Assembly: GCF_900108175.1 (NCBI RefSeq)
Contig: NZ_FNVO01000006.1
Coordinates: forward strand, 1-64,000
Direction: 5' to 3'
Length of the DNA: 64,000 bases
DNA from: Thermomonospora echinospora
GTDB taxonomy: Bacteria > Actinomycetota > Actinomycetes > Streptosporangiales > Streptosporangiaceae
Position numbers and translations under genes: made by a program. This document shows positions 9,800 through 19,296 of the stretch, piece after piece; positions within the stretch are counted from its first letter, which is position 1, and each line of letters opens with the position of its first letter. Below the pieces are notes generated by a model that did no database searches, was not told the origin of the DNA, and was given only the letters and a program-made list of their open reading frames with translations.

Positions 9800-9829
9800 A
9801 TGTTGCTCTTATGTGAACGGCATGTTAAC
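9800..9829 (-). promoter_or_regulatory. 11-bp-periodic repeats, possible GlnR site upstream of glnII
   Basis: ATGTT, ATGTGAAC and ATGTTAAC begin at 9800, 9811 and 9822, exactly 11 bp apart, about 75-100 bp upstream of glnII. GlnR of actinomycetes recognises GTnAC/GAAAC half-sites spaced by 11 bp; GTGAAC (9813) and GTTAAC (9824) resemble these. The match is imperfect, so this is inference. Confidence 0.4.
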
Positions 9830-10098
9830 CAAATTTTGTACAGGCAATATGTGGCCGCGGTCACATCGGCGGCCCGGGGCGTGTCGGTGCGGCCTCGTGC
9901 GCGGCCGGGCGGGAGTCCGGGCGCCTGGGCGGTCGAGGTCACAGGCGCCCGGACGGTGGCGGCGCCCTGGCATCCGGGTAGGGCGTCGCTCACCAGTACG
10001 CGCCGCCCGGCGCCCGGGGTTCAAAACGCCGGTGATGGGCGTTCCCGGACACCACCGGCGACCCCGGTTCCGGGGGCTAAGACGGGTATGGATGCCGC

Positions 10099-11688
10099 AT
10101 GGATGGCGAAGGCTCCCCACCGCCGGCGGACCGGCCCCTGCGCTGCCTGGTCACGGGGGCGAGCGGTTACATCGGCGGACGGCTCGTCCCCGAGCTGCTG
10201 GCGGCCGGGCATAAGGTGCGGTGCATGGCCCGCAGCCCGGACCGGCTGCGCGGCCATCCGTGGTCCGGGCGCGTCGATATCGTTCGGGCCGACGTGCTGG
10301 ATCCGGACGCGACCCGCGCGGCGCTCGACGGCATCGACGTCGCCTACTACCTGATCCACACGATGGGGTCGGGCCACGACTTCGCCGAACGGGACCGGCG
10401 GGCGGCACACGTCTTCGCCGAGGCCGCCGCGCGGGCGGGGGTCGGCCGCATCGTCTACCTGGGCGGCCTGAGCTCCGGCGGCGAGTTGTCCCCGCACCTG
10501 CGTTCGCGCGGGGAGGTCGGCGACATCCTGCTGGAGTCGGGCGTGCCGACGGCGGTACTGCGCGCCGCGGTCATCATCGGCTCGGGCTCGGCGTCCTTCG
10601 AGATGCTGCGTTATCTGACCGAACGGCTGCCGGTCATGGTGACGCCCCGGTGGGTGGACACCCGTATCCAGCCGATCGCCATCCGCGACGTGCTGCACTA
10701 CCTCGTCGGCACGGCGACGCTGCCCCCACACGTCCACCGGGGCTTCGACATCGGCGGCCCGGACGTGCTCACCTATCGGGAGATGATGCGGCGCTACGCG
10801 GCGGCCGCCGGGCTGTCGCGGCGACTCATCGTGCCGGTGCCGGTGCTGTCGCCCCGGCTGTCGAGCCTGTGGATCGGGCTGATCACCCCGGTGCCGAGCA
10901 CGATCGCCCGCCCGCTGGTGGAGTCGCTGCGCACCGAGGTGGTCTGCCACGAGCACGACATCGCCGCCTATGTGCCCGACCCACCGGGCGGCCTGATCGG
11001 CTTCGACCAGGCGGTGGAACTGGCCCTGCGGCGGATCCGCGAGGCCGACGTCGCCACCCGCTGGACGTCGGCCTCGCTGCCCGGCGCGCCCAGTGACCCG
11101 CTGCCCACCGACCCCCACTGGGCGGGCGGGAGCCTGTACGTGGACGAGCGGGAGCGTCGCACCACCGCCCCGCCCGAGGCCCTGTGGCGGGTCGTCGAGG
11201 GCATCGGCGGGGCCAACGGCTGGTACTCGCTGCCGGTCGCCTGGCGGCTGCGCGGCCTGCTGGACCGGATGGTCGGCGGGATCGGCCTGCGCAGGGGACG
11301 CCGCGACCTCCACCGGCTGCGCGTCGGTGACGCCGTCGACTTCTGGCGGGTGGAGGAGGTCGAGCCGGGACGGCTGCTGCGGCTGCGCGCCGAGATGCGG
11401 CTGCCGGGGCTGGCCTGGTTGGAGATGTCCGTGCGGCCCGTCCCCGGCGGGTCGGTGTACGCCCAGCGGGCCGTCTTCCATCCGCACGGCCTGCTGGGTC
11501 ACCTGTACTGGCGGTCCATCGCCCCGTTCCACAGCCTGATCTTCGGCCGCATGCCCCGCAATATCGCCAGAACCGCCGAACAGGCCGCCTCTCTCCCGTC
11601 CTCCGCCCCCACCGGTGGCCCACGGCCGCCGGATCAGCCGCGCAGTGCGGCCAGCTCCTCCTCCAGCCACCCTGGGTTGCGCCGGTAG
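10099..11688 (+). CDS. SDR-family NAD(P)-binding protein with C-terminal DUF2867 domain
   Basis: Residues ~13-250 are an atypical short-chain dehydrogenase/NmrA-like Rossmann domain: VTGASGYIGGRLVPELLAAG is the dinucleotide loop, followed by a conserved acidic strand and YLIHTMG. Residues ~330-500 match the DUF2867 region that follows such domains in actinobacterial proteins (GANGWYSLP, MSVRPVPGGS). The substrate is unknown; the family is usually annotated as a nucleoside-diphosphate-sugar epimerase. The start ATG 10099 lacks a good ribosome-binding site. The 3' end overlaps the next convergent gene by 55 bp. Confidence 0.85.
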   Translation: MDGEGSPPPADRPLRCLVTGASGYIGGRLVPELLAAGHKVRCMARSPDRLRGHPWSGRVDIVRADVLDPDATRAALDGIDVAYYLIHTMGSGHDFAERDRRAAHVFAEAAARAGVGRIVYLGGLSSGGELSPHLRSRGEVGDILLESGVPTAVLRAAVIIGSGSASFEMLRYLTERLPVMVTPRWVDTRIQPIAIRDVLHYLVGTATLPPHVHRGFDIGGPDVLTYREMMRRYAAAAGLSRRLIVPVPVLSPRLSSLWIGLITPVPSTIARPLVESLRTEVVCHEHDIAAYVPDPPGGLIGFDQAVELALRRIREADVATRWTSASLPGAPSDPLPTDPHWAGGSLYVDERERRTTAPPEALWRVVEGIGGANGWYSLPVAWRLRGLLDRMVGGIGLRRGRRDLHRLRVGDAVDFWRVEEVEPGRLLRLRAEMRLPGLAWLEMSVRPVPGGSVYAQRAVFHPHGLLGHLYWRSIAPFHSLIFGRMPRNIARTAEQAASLPSSAPTGGPRPPDQPRSAASSSSSHPGLRR

Positions 11689-12977
11689 TAGCCGAGCTCT
11701 CCGGTCCCGGGGCCTCCGGGCGTCCACTCGGGGCTGTTGAGCAGTTCCCAGACCGATGCGTCGATGTCCTGCGGCCCGCGTCCCAGCAGCTCGCTGACGA
11801 TCACGGCGGCGTCAACGGCCCGGACGCGTCCCGCCAGCGCCCGCCGGACCGCCGCCATCCCCTGCTCCGCCAGCAGGCCGCGGCACTCCTCGATGCGAGG
11901 TGCGAGCCATCCCGCCCGTCGGTAGTACTCCGGGCCGGGCGGATCGACCGGCTCGGTGAAGGCCCCGGCGAGCCGGTCCAGCAGCCGGTCGTGCATGCCG
12001 TCCGGGTCGATCGGCAGGTCGGGGTACTCCTTGCGGAACTCGTCCCAGTCGACCGACCTGACGGCTTCGGACAGGTCCCCGATCCCTGGCGGGCGGCTCG
12101 CGTAGGCGGTGTCGGCGGCCACCAGTGTCTCCCGCAGCAGCCGGGCGTCCAGCGGTGTCGTCCCTTCCGGCGACTCGGCCAGCAGCATCGCGTCGTACAC
12201 ATCCTTGGCCTGCGGGTGCATGTCGGTCAGCAGCCAGAGGACCTTCCAGGCCAGGGAAAGCCCTGGGGTCGCCGTCAGCAGCACCGGCGGCTCTCCCCCG
12301 TCGGAACGCGGGAGGGTGGTCGGCTCCGGGGCCCTCGGCAGCGGCTCGCCGAACACGAAGTCCAGCTGCACCGAGCCCGGCGGCAGCCCTTCGGCCCGCC
12401 ACGGCAGCACCAGCCGCCGTCCCGGCACCCGGTCGTAGGTCCAGATCTCCTCGCTGACCGCGCCGTTCGCCTGCACCTGAACCCCGCTGTCGCCGAGGTG
12501 CCCCGGCCACGACAGTTCCTGGGAGCGATGGGCGATGTCGTCGAACATGCGTTGGGTGCGCCCGTCGTGGATGTGCCACGAGCGTGGCACGACCACGAAG
12601 TCCAGGTCGCCCGGCTCGCGCGCCGCCGGGCCCAGCCAGGCGGCCAGCAGCACGCTGCCGCGCAGCACCAGGTGATCGGCCCAGCGGGAGTCGGCGATCG
12701 CCGCGAGAACGTGGTCGAAGGCGGCGCGGCGGGCCGCGTACCAGCGGGCGCCCACCCGCTCGTCACGGAACTGCGGCTCGCCCGCCCGCATTGCCTTGAC
12801 GTGCTGCTTCAGGGCAGGGTCGAACACCGGCCGCTGCACCACGCCCTCGCCAGGCACCGGACGCAGCGTCCTGGGCAGGTCCAGCCGGCGGCGGGTCGCC
12901 TCGTCCGGCGCCACTCCCGGCACCCGGCCCGTCGCCGGCCACGGGCCGAACCCGAAGTCCTGCCACCGCGAAGTCAT
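11634..12977 (-). CDS. AbiEii/AbiGii-like nucleotidyltransferase
   Basis: The 447-aa protein carries LRGSVLLAAWLG followed by GDLDFVVV, the G-S and D-x-D core of minimal nucleotidyltransferases of the AbiEii toxin type. A long C-terminal part (residues ~230-440) includes LSLAWKVLWLLTDMHPQAKDVYDAM, which parallels the KxxDxxD helix region of that family. Such enzymes transfer nucleotides to tRNA or proteins and may be toxins in abortive-infection pairs. Its start overlaps the stop of the upstream gene (ATGA), so the two are translationally coupled. Toxin function here is inference. Confidence 0.7.
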   Translation of the reverse strand: MTSRWQDFGFGPWPATGRVPGVAPDEATRRRLDLPRTLRPVPGEGVVQRPVFDPALKQHVKAMRAGEPQFRDERVGARWYAARRAAFDHVLAAIADSRWADHLVLRGSVLLAAWLGPAAREPGDLDFVVVPRSWHIHDGRTQRMFDDIAHRSQELSWPGHLGDSGVQVQANGAVSEEIWTYDRVPGRRLVLPWRAEGLPPGSVQLDFVFGEPLPRAPEPTTLPRSDGGEPPVLLTATPGLSLAWKVLWLLTDMHPQAKDVYDAMLLAESPEGTTPLDARLLRETLVAADTAYASRPPGIGDLSEAVRSVDWDEFRKEYPDLPIDPDGMHDRLLDRLAGAFTEPVDPPGPEYYRRAGWLAPRIEECRGLLAEQGMAAVRRALAGRVRAVDAAVIVSELLGRGPQDIDASVWELLNSPEWTPGGPGTGELGYYRRNPGWLEEELAALRG

Positions 12978-13612
12978 GTCCCCATTTCCCTCTCGTCGAT
13001 CCAGCCGTCGTCCAGCGACTCATCGCCGTCGAAGACCACGAACTCGCGTTCCACCTCGGCGATGCGGTGGTGCCGCTCCCGCAGCGCCGCGACCAGGGCG
13101 GCCAGGCGGCGTTCGGCGGCGGGCGCGCCGACCAGCCGGCAGCGCTGGGTGACGAACCGCTCGGCCACGCCGTCGGCACGGACCCGGCGCGCGTTGCGGG
13201 ACAGCCGCGCGGCGTGCGGCGCGACCAGGGCGGTCAGCGCGGCGGCGTCGAACCCGGGCTCCAGCAGCAGCTTGAGGTGGTGCTCGAAGTAGCGGCCCGG
13301 CCCCAGTTCCGCCGCCTCGGCGTCGTCGGCGGGGACGCCCCGGTTCCAGGGGGCCGCCTCCACCTTGGACCGCGTCACCTCGAAGCCGTCGGCCCGCAGC
13401 GCCGCCGCCGTCCGCCCGGCGGCGGCCATGACCTCGGCGAGCGTGCCGGTGCCGCGCAGCGTCAGCATTGGCTGGGAGACCACCCGGCCGCGGTCCAGCA
13501 CGATGTGGGCGAATCCGTGGCCGTGGGCGGCGGCCCAGCGGGCCAGCGCCTCCAGCCGCCGTTCGCCGCACCGGACGGTCAGATGCGTCTCGAACTCTCC
13601 CGTGAAATCCAC
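12974..13612 (-). CDS. Uncharacterised protein with internal duplication, coupled to nucleotidyltransferase
   Basis: 212 aa from GTG 13612, with GAGAGG upstream. I do not recognise the family. Two halves look related: FETHLTV near residue 6 and YFEHHLKLL near residue 110 each begin a ~90-residue unit, each ending in a strand-helix segment (VTRSKVE and IAEVEREFVV). The first half has an HLT triplet reminiscent of 2H phosphoesterases, but the second lacks it. It overlaps the downstream nucleotidyltransferase by 4 bp, suggesting that the products act together, perhaps as inhibitor and enzyme. Confidence 0.7.
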   Translation of the reverse strand: MDFTGEFETHLTVRCGERRLEALARWAAAHGHGFAHIVLDRGRVVSQPMLTLRGTGTLAEVMAAAGRTAAALRADGFEVTRSKVEAAPWNRGVPADDAEAAELGPGRYFEHHLKLLLEPGFDAAALTALVAPHAARLSRNARRVRADGVAERFVTQRCRLVGAPAAERRLAALVAALRERHHRIAEVEREFVVFDGDESLDDGWIDEREMGT

Positions 13613-13705
13613 CGTGCGTTCCCTCTCGTGGTCACTGCCGATGATCACACCGAGGACACGCGGGGGCACCGGGTTTTCCGTGCGGACGGGCCGGGGCCCG
13701 GCCGG

Positions 13706-14581
13706 TCACGAGGTCGTCAGGAGGGCGGTGAGGGTAGCGCCGAGCGGGGCGTCGAGGGTCACCAGGGCGTGGGCGTCGCCCCGGGTCGGCCCCTGGTTGA
13801 CGATCGCGACGGGGACGGCGTGCCGGGCGGCGTGGCGCACGAACCGGTAGCCGGACATCACGGTCAGCGAGGAGCCGAGAACGAGCAGCAGGCCGGCGCG
13901 CTCGGTCAGCGCGTAACACTCCCGGACCCGCCAGGGCGGCACGTTCTCGCCGAAGAACACCACATCGGGCTTGAGCAGGCCGCCGCAGCCCACGCAGTCC
14001 ACGATCCGGAAGGCGTCGATCCGGTCGTCGTCCAGGACGGCGTCACCGTCGGGGTTGATGGCACCGGCGTCGGCCTCCCAGCCGGGGTTGGCCGCGCGCA
14101 GGCGCCGTTCGAGGTCCTGGCGGGGGGTGCGCTCCCCACAGCCGAGGCAGATGACGCGGTCCAGGGCGCCGTGCAGTTCGATCACGTCGCGGGCGCCGGC
14201 GGCCTGGTGCAGGCCGTCGACGTTCTGTGTGATGACCCCGGCGACCAGCCCGCGGCGCTGCAGTTCGGCGACCGCGCGGTGACCGGCGTTGGGGGCGGCG
14301 CCGGTGATGTGCCGCCAGCCCAGGTGGCTGCGCGCCCAGTACCGCCGGCGCGCCGCCGCGCTGCCGACGAACGTCTGGTACGTCATCGGGCGGGCCCGCC
14401 GCCTGCGCCCGCTCTCCCCCCGATAGTCGGGGATCCCGGACTCGGTGGACAGTCCCGCCCCGCTCAGCACCACCACGTCGCCGTCCGCGACGAGGTCGGC
14501 CAGCATCTCGATCCGAGGGCCGGTGAGCCGGAGCGGTGCTCCGGATCCGCCGCCGAGGCCGTCGTCCACGAGCTGAGTCAC
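13706..14581 (-). CDS. NAD-dependent protein deacylase, Sir2 family
   Basis: Sirtuin catalysing NAD-dependent deacylation of lysines. Visible: [15 protein letters not shown] (NAD site), TQNVDGLH, catalytic His in ELHG, two zinc-binding pairs (CLGC and CVGC), and a C-terminal GSSL motif. 291 aa if begun at GTG 14581; a nearby GTG or the methionine before LADLVADG are alternatives, as GGAGAG sits too close to the first. It is divergent from the nitroreductase gene with a ~115-bp gap. Confidence 0.9.
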   Translation of the reverse strand: MTQLVDDGLGGGSGAPLRLTGPRIEMLADLVADGDVVVLSGAGLSTESGIPDYRGESGRRRRARPMTYQTFVGSAAARRRYWARSHLGWRHITGAAPNAGHRAVAELQRRGLVAGVITQNVDGLHQAAGARDVIELHGALDRVICLGCGERTPRQDLERRLRAANPGWEADAGAINPDGDAVLDDDRIDAFRIVDCVGCGGLLKPDVVFFGENVPPWRVRECYALTERAGLLLVLGSSLTVMSGYRFVRHAARHAVPVAIVNQGPTRGDAHALVTLDAPLGATLTALLTTS

Positions 14582-14697
14582 CTCTCCATGGTGCCCGACG
14601 TCCGCACCCGCCCGTCCCGCGCGGCGGGGAACGTCCACGGCGCCGGCCCGGCCCGGGCACCCGTGGCCGCGCGAGGGCGGCATGTCACGATGAGATC

Positions 14698-15360
14698 ATG
14701 ACGACACCACCGCTCACTCCCGACGAGTTGCTGACGACCACCCGTGCCGTGCGCAAGAGGCTGGACCTGGACCGGCCCGTGCCCATGGAGCTGGTCCGGG
14801 AGTGCCTGGAGACCGCCCTCCAGGCGCCGTCCGGCAGCAACAAGCAGGACTGGGAGTGGATCGTGCTGACCGATCCGCAGCTCAAGGCCCAGGTCGGGGA
14901 GTTCTACCGGCGGGCGTTCGAAAAGTACGCCGCCTCCAGGTCGTCGGCGGCCAAGCTGTACCAGGACGATCCCGCCCGCGCCGCGGTGCAGGAGCGCGTG
15001 GGCAGCAGCGCCGCCTACCTCGCCGAGGTCATGGGGCAGGTCCCGGTCCTGCTCATCCCCTGTCTGCACGTGCCGTCGGGGCGGCTGGCGGAGGGCAACC
15101 AGGCCGGGCTGTGGGGCTCCTTGCTGCCCGCCGTGTGGAACTACATGCTGGCTGCACGCGCCCGCCGTCTGGGCACCGCCTGGACGTCACTGCACCTGGT
15201 GTACGAAAAGGAGGTCGCCGACCTGCTCGGCCTGCCGCCCGAAGTCCGGCAGGGCGCCCTGGTCCCGACGGCGTACTACACCGGCGACACCTTCCGCCCC
15301 GCTCCCCGGCGGCCGCTGGACGAGGTCCTGCACGTTAACGGCTGGCAGGGCAAGGCTTGA
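14698..15360 (+). CDS. Nitroreductase family protein
   Basis: FMN-dependent NAD(P)H oxidoreductase fold of 220 aa, starting at ATG 14698. RAVRKRLDLDRPVP and APSGSNKQDW are the N-terminal FMN-binding elements, and NYMLAARARRLGTAW is the conserved helix near the C-terminus. Substrates of the family include nitroaromatics, flavins and quinones; the specific one here cannot be read. It stands alone between the sirtuin and a lipoprotein. Confidence 0.88.
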   Translation: MTTPPLTPDELLTTTRAVRKRLDLDRPVPMELVRECLETALQAPSGSNKQDWEWIVLTDPQLKAQVGEFYRRAFEKYAASRSSAAKLYQDDPARAAVQERVGSSAAYLAEVMGQVPVLLIPCLHVPSGRLAEGNQAGLWGSLLPAVWNYMLAARARRLGTAWTSLHLVYEKEVADLLGLPPEVRQGALVPTAYYTGDTFRPAPRRPLDEVLHVNGWQGKA

Positions 15361-15412
15361 GTCCTCGGCACCGCCATGGCCCGCGTTACCCCCGACGCGT
15401 TAGGAGAGCCCG

Positions 15413-16168
15413 GTGAACGATCCGGCCAGAGCAGGTGTCATCGCACGTCATCGCATGAGATCCGCCCGCATGTCGGGCAGCGGTCGCGCGAAGGCCCGCC
15501 GTCACGCCTGGAGGGCCGCCGCCGCGGGACTGGTGTTCGTACCGGTGCTGGGGGGCCTTTCCGGCTGCGGGGACGAGGCGGCACCAGAGACGGCGCCATC
15601 GGGGGCGCCATCGGCCGCCGAGTTCGACGGCCGGGCGGAACGGCTCGGTGTCGCGGTGGAGATCATCTATGTCATCGACCTCAAGGGCTACCACCGTGCC
15701 ACCGGAGCCATGGGTGTCTACGGCAACGACGGGTTCCAGGACATCTACGTGTCGGACAAGGGCGATGATGTGCGGCTGACCGTTGAGCGGCGTACCCTCA
15801 CCGCCGCCAACTGCCCGGCCCTGCCGATACCGGCGGCCCAGACTCCGGGCGGATCGGTGCAATGCACGCCGGACGGTGACGGCTGGCGCCGCACGAGCGG
15901 GGACCGGCAGGAGTACGCGGTGGTCGATGGCGGTCACCTGGTGCGGGTGAGCGGCCGTGTGGGCGCCACCACTTTCGACCTGCTCCGGGACGCCGCGAAG
16001 AACGCGCACCCGGCCGACCCGGAGCAGCTCGACAAGATGCTGCCGCCCAGTGAGCCCGGCGGCCCGCCCGGAGAGACCCCCAGCGGCCAGGTGACGCCTC
16101 CCCCACGGGGAGACCTGCCTCCCCACGGCGACGGCGCCCCCGACAACCACGTCGGTCCCGGCGGCTGA
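15413..16168 (+). CDS. Putative lipoprotein
   Basis: GTG 15413 with AGGAG 6 nt upstream. A basic N-terminus and hydrophobic helix lead to the lipobox LSGC (Cys52), so the mature protein should be a membrane-anchored lipoprotein. It has an acidic, Ala/Pro-rich spacer, a ~130-residue folded part with two Cys residues (ANCPAL and VQCTPDG), and a Pro/Gly-rich C-terminus. No family is recognised. Confidence 0.75.
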   Translation: MNDPARAGVIARHRMRSARMSGSGRAKARRHAWRAAAAGLVFVPVLGGLSGCGDEAAPETAPSGAPSAAEFDGRAERLGVAVEIIYVIDLKGYHRATGAMGVYGNDGFQDIYVSDKGDDVRLTVERRTLTAANCPALPIPAAQTPGGSVQCTPDGDGWRRTSGDRQEYAVVDGGHLVRVSGRVGATTFDLLRDAAKNAHPADPEQLDKMLPPSEPGGPPGETPSGQVTPPPRGDLPPHGDGAPDNHVGPGG

Positions 16169-16325
16169 CCCCGCCGTTCTGTGTCGTGGCCTGGAGACCC
16201 CGGTCCACGACCGCCTGAGGTGTCTTCGGGTGTGCGTGACGGTGGAGTCCTGCGGCCGTTCCCGGCCAGACGGAAGGGCTTACGGCGGGCTTACGGGCGG
16301 GGAAAGGCGGGCATACCCGCCTATA

Positions 16326-16338
16326 TGAATCATATTCA
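16326..16338. promoter_or_regulatory. Inverted repeat TGAAT-N3-ATTCA
   Basis: A perfect 5-bp inverted repeat in an AT-rich patch 58 bp before the dipeptidase-like gene start. It could be an operator or promoter element; no family is assigned. Confidence 0.3.
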
Positions 16339-16396
16339 CCTTTGCTGAGCGGCCACGCTCATCATGGGCCCGGCGTCCACCCCCGAAGAGGTGCCC

Positions 16397-18034
16397 ATGT
16401 CCCGCCGAACCGTGCTGTTCACAATGGTCGCCGTCCTGGGCCTGCTCATAGCCCTGGTAGCCAACACCGCCTGGGCGCTCCCCCGCCCCGCCGAAGCGGC
16501 CGCCCCCCACGCCCCGCTTACCGGCACCACCCCCTCAGGCGAGGTGCGCGGCTACCTGGACGCGCACAGCCACCTGATGTCGTACGAGGGGTTCGGGGGC
16601 CGCATTTTCTGCGGCAAGACCTTCGACCCGGCCGGCATCGAGGCGGCGCTGCGCGACTGTAGGGACCACGAGCCCTACGGCATCCCCGCCTGGTTGGAGA
16701 ACTTCACCCGCACGGGCAGCCCGCTGGGCACCCACGACACGGTGGGCTGGCCGACGTTCCGGGACTGGCCCGCCCACGACTCGCTCACCCACCAGCAGAC
16801 CTACTATCGGTGGGTCGAGCGGTCCTGGCGGGCCGGCCAGCGCGTGCTGGTCAACCATCTGGTCTCCAACCGGATCCTGTGCGAGGTCTACCCGCTCAAG
16901 AAGTACGCCTGTGACGAGATGGGCGCGATCCGGTTGCAGGCTCAGCGCATCCGTGAGCTGGAGGCCCACATCGACGCGGAGAGCGGCGGCCCCGGCAAGG
17001 GCTGGTTCCGCGTCGTGCGCGGCCCGGCCGAGGCCCGTGACGTCATCGCCCGGGGCAAGCTCGCCGTGGTGCTGGGCATCGAGACCTCCGAGCCCTTCGG
17101 TTGCAGCGGCAGCGCCGACCGGCCGCGCTGCACCAGGGAGCAGATCGACCGGGGCCTGGACGAGGTGCAGGCGCTCGGCGTCAGCTCGATGTTCGTCTGC
17201 CACAAGTTCGACAACGCGCTGTGCGGGGTCCGGTTCGACTCCGGGACGTTCGGCGGCATCCTCAACCTCGGCAACGTGCTCAGCTCCGGCCGTTTCTGGC
17301 AGGCCGACACCTGCACCGGCGCCGCCCACGACAACACGATCGAACCGTCCGGCGACCTGGCCGCCCTGCTGGCGGGCCCGTTGCGGGCCCTGCGTCCGCT
17401 CGGCGTCACCGTGCCGCTGTATCCCAAACCCCCGCACTGCAACGTCAACGGGCTCACCGACCTCGGCGCCCACATGGTCAGGGGCATGATCGAACGCGGC
17501 ATGATCGTGGAGATCGACCACATGAGCGTCAAGGCCGCCGACCGTACCCTGGGCATCCTGGAGGAGGCGGGCTACTCCGGGGTGATCTCCGGGCACAGCT
17601 GGACCGACGAGACCTACGTCCACCGGATCTACCGGCTGGGCGGCATGATCACCCCGTACGCCGCCACCGCCGACCGGTTCGCCGCGCAGTGGCGCAGGGA
17701 CCGGGCGGCCCGGGACGGTCGTTACGTCTTCGGCTACGGCTACGGCCTCGACGCCAACGGCATGGGCGTCCTGCCCGGCCCCCGCCCCGGCAACGCCGCC
17801 GACCCGGTCCGCTACCCCTTCACCTCGCCCTTCGCCCCGGACGTCACCCTCGAACGCGCGCACACCGGCACCCGCGCCTGGGACGTCAACATCGAGGGCG
17901 TCGCCCACTACGGGCTGGTCCCCGACTGGATGAAGGACATCCACAACATCGGCGGCGACGAGATCATCGACGATCTGGCCCGGGGCGCCGAGGCGTACCT
18001 GCAGATGTGGGAGCGCGCCACGTCCCACTCCTAA
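16397..18034 (+). CDS. Secreted metallo-hydrolase, peptidase M19/membrane dipeptidase-like
   Basis: 545 aa from ATG 16397, preceded by GAAGAGG. A signal peptide is clear (SRRTVLFTMVAVLGLLIALV then cleavage near AWA or AEA). The mature protein has DAHSHLM (first metal site), EIDHMS and SGHSW, consistent with an amidohydrolase barrel related to M19 dipeptidases. A pair of Cys-containing loops suggests disulphides. It should act outside the cell, perhaps on peptides or other amides; substrate unknown. No operon partner. Confidence 0.75.
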   Translation: MSRRTVLFTMVAVLGLLIALVANTAWALPRPAEAAAPHAPLTGTTPSGEVRGYLDAHSHLMSYEGFGGRIFCGKTFDPAGIEAALRDCRDHEPYGIPAWLENFTRTGSPLGTHDTVGWPTFRDWPAHDSLTHQQTYYRWVERSWRAGQRVLVNHLVSNRILCEVYPLKKYACDEMGAIRLQAQRIRELEAHIDAESGGPGKGWFRVVRGPAEARDVIARGKLAVVLGIETSEPFGCSGSADRPRCTREQIDRGLDEVQALGVSSMFVCHKFDNALCGVRFDSGTFGGILNLGNVLSSGRFWQADTCTGAAHDNTIEPSGDLAALLAGPLRALRPLGVTVPLYPKPPHCNVNGLTDLGAHMVRGMIERGMIVEIDHMSVKAADRTLGILEEAGYSGVISGHSWTDETYVHRIYRLGGMITPYAATADRFAAQWRRDRAARDGRYVFGYGYGLDANGMGVLPGPRPGNAADPVRYPFTSPFAPDVTLERAHTGTRAWDVNIEGVAHYGLVPDWMKDIHNIGGDEIIDDLARGAEAYLQMWERATSHS

Positions 18035-18041
18035 CCTGCCG

Positions 18042-19055
18042 CTACGCGTCGTCCGGGGCGCGGCGTGGGACGCCCTGCGGGACACTCCGCGGCGGCGGGA
18101 CCTGTCCGGCGTCCGGACCGGCGCCCAGGCCGGCGGCCAGACGGGCGGCCAGGCGGCGGGAGTCGGGCCAGTGCACCTCGTAGGCCCATCCCGCTCGTTC
18201 GAAACAGCGGATCAGCCCGGCGCTCGCGTCGAGCTGTCCCTTGAGCACCCCGTGGCGGGCGCAGGTGGGCTCGGCGTGGTGCCAGTTGTGCCAGCCTTCG
18301 CCGAAGGTCAGCATCGCCACCCACCGGACGTTGCCGGAGCGGTCCCGGGTGCCGAACTCCCGGTTGCCGAAGGTGTGCGCGATGGAGTTGACCGACCAGG
18401 TCACATGGTGCACGACGGCATAGCGGACCAGGCCGCCCCAGAACATGGCGGTCCAGAAACCGGCCCAGGACATCGACCACAGCCCCCCGGCCGTGGCGGG
18501 CAGCAGGAACGACAGCGCCATGATGGCGGGGTAGGCGGCGTCGAGCCGCCTGATGTCCGGGTCCGCGAGCAGGTCCGGCACCCAGTGCCGTCGGCTGGAA
18601 CGGCGGCGGGCGGTGTAGAACCACCCGACGTGGGCGTGCGCCAGCCCGCGCAGCAGGGCCGGCCAGTCCTCGCCGTACGCCCATGGGGAGTGCGGGTCGC
18701 CGGGTCGGTCGGCGTACTTGTGGTGGCGCCGGTGCTCGGCCGCCCACAGCGTGACCGGGCCCTGCAAGGCGAGACCGCCGGCCAGGGCCAGCCCGACGCG
18801 CAGCGGCCTGCGGCATTTGAACGAGCGGTGGGTCAGCAGCCGGTGATAGCCGACGCTGATCCCGAAGATACTGATCACGTACATGACGCCGGCGATCACC
18901 ACGTCGCGCGGGCCGATGCCCCACCCCCAGGCGGCGCCGACCGCGGCGGCCAGCGCCAGCAACGGCAGCACCACCAGCACGACCAGGTAGGCGGTGCGGC
19001 GGCCGGACGAGATGGCGACGGTGCCGGCCGTCTCGGGCTCCGGACGTGCGGGCAT
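18042..19055 (-). CDS. Acyl-CoA/fatty acid desaturase (delta-9 type)
   Basis: Membrane di-iron desaturase of 337 aa. Three histidine boxes are present: HRLLTH (~71), HRRHH (~108) and HNWHH (~258), in the order and spacing of stearoyl-CoA desaturases, with four hydrophobic helices. GAGGAG lies 5 nt before ATG 19055. It introduces a cis double bond into acyl chains. It is divergently transcribed from a P450 and a cyclooxygenase-like peroxidase, which could use the unsaturated product. Confidence 0.93.
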   Translation of the reverse strand: MPARPEPETAGTVAISSGRRTAYLVVLVVLPLLALAAAVGAAWGWGIGPRDVVIAGVMYVISIFGISVGYHRLLTHRSFKCRRPLRVGLALAGGLALQGPVTLWAAEHRRHHKYADRPGDPHSPWAYGEDWPALLRGLAHAHVGWFYTARRRSSRRHWVPDLLADPDIRRLDAAYPAIMALSFLLPATAGGLWSMSWAGFWTAMFWGGLVRYAVVHHVTWSVNSIAHTFGNREFGTRDRSGNVRWVAMLTFGEGWHNWHHAEPTCARHGVLKGQLDASAGLIRCFERAGWAYEVHWPDSRRLAARLAAGLGAGPDAGQVPPPRSVPQGVPRRAPDDA

Positions 19056-19145
19056 GCCGTCTCCTCGGCTCGGGGCGGGGCGCGGTCCGCCCGATTCAAC
19101 GGCACGGTCCGGCGGGGGCGGTAGTCACCTCGAAGCCAGGGAAAT

Positions 19146-19160
19146 ACTACTGATCGTAGT
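19146..19160. promoter_or_regulatory. Inverted repeat ACTAC-N5-GTAGT between desaturase and P450
   Basis: A perfect 5-bp inverted repeat in the AT-rich centre of the divergent promoter region. It could be an operator shared by both transcripts. The binding protein is unknown. Confidence 0.4.
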
Positions 19161-19296
19161 CATATCCATACTTTCAGCGCTCAACTCCTTGTGAGCGACG
19201 CTACCGATGGCTAGCTTCCAGATACCCGGCGTCATGGCCTGATCGGCTGCGGTCCGGTGACGGCCATTCATCGACCCCGAGTGGAGGCGCGGCTGC

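Noticed and set aside
12974-13612. 2H phosphoesterase
   Set aside because: Only one HxT-like triplet is present; the second half has HLK, so the paired catalytic motif is missing.
16535-18085. 516-codon minus-strand open frame opposite the secreted hydrolase
   Set aside because: Shadow frame; the plus strand has a signal peptide and metal-binding motifs.
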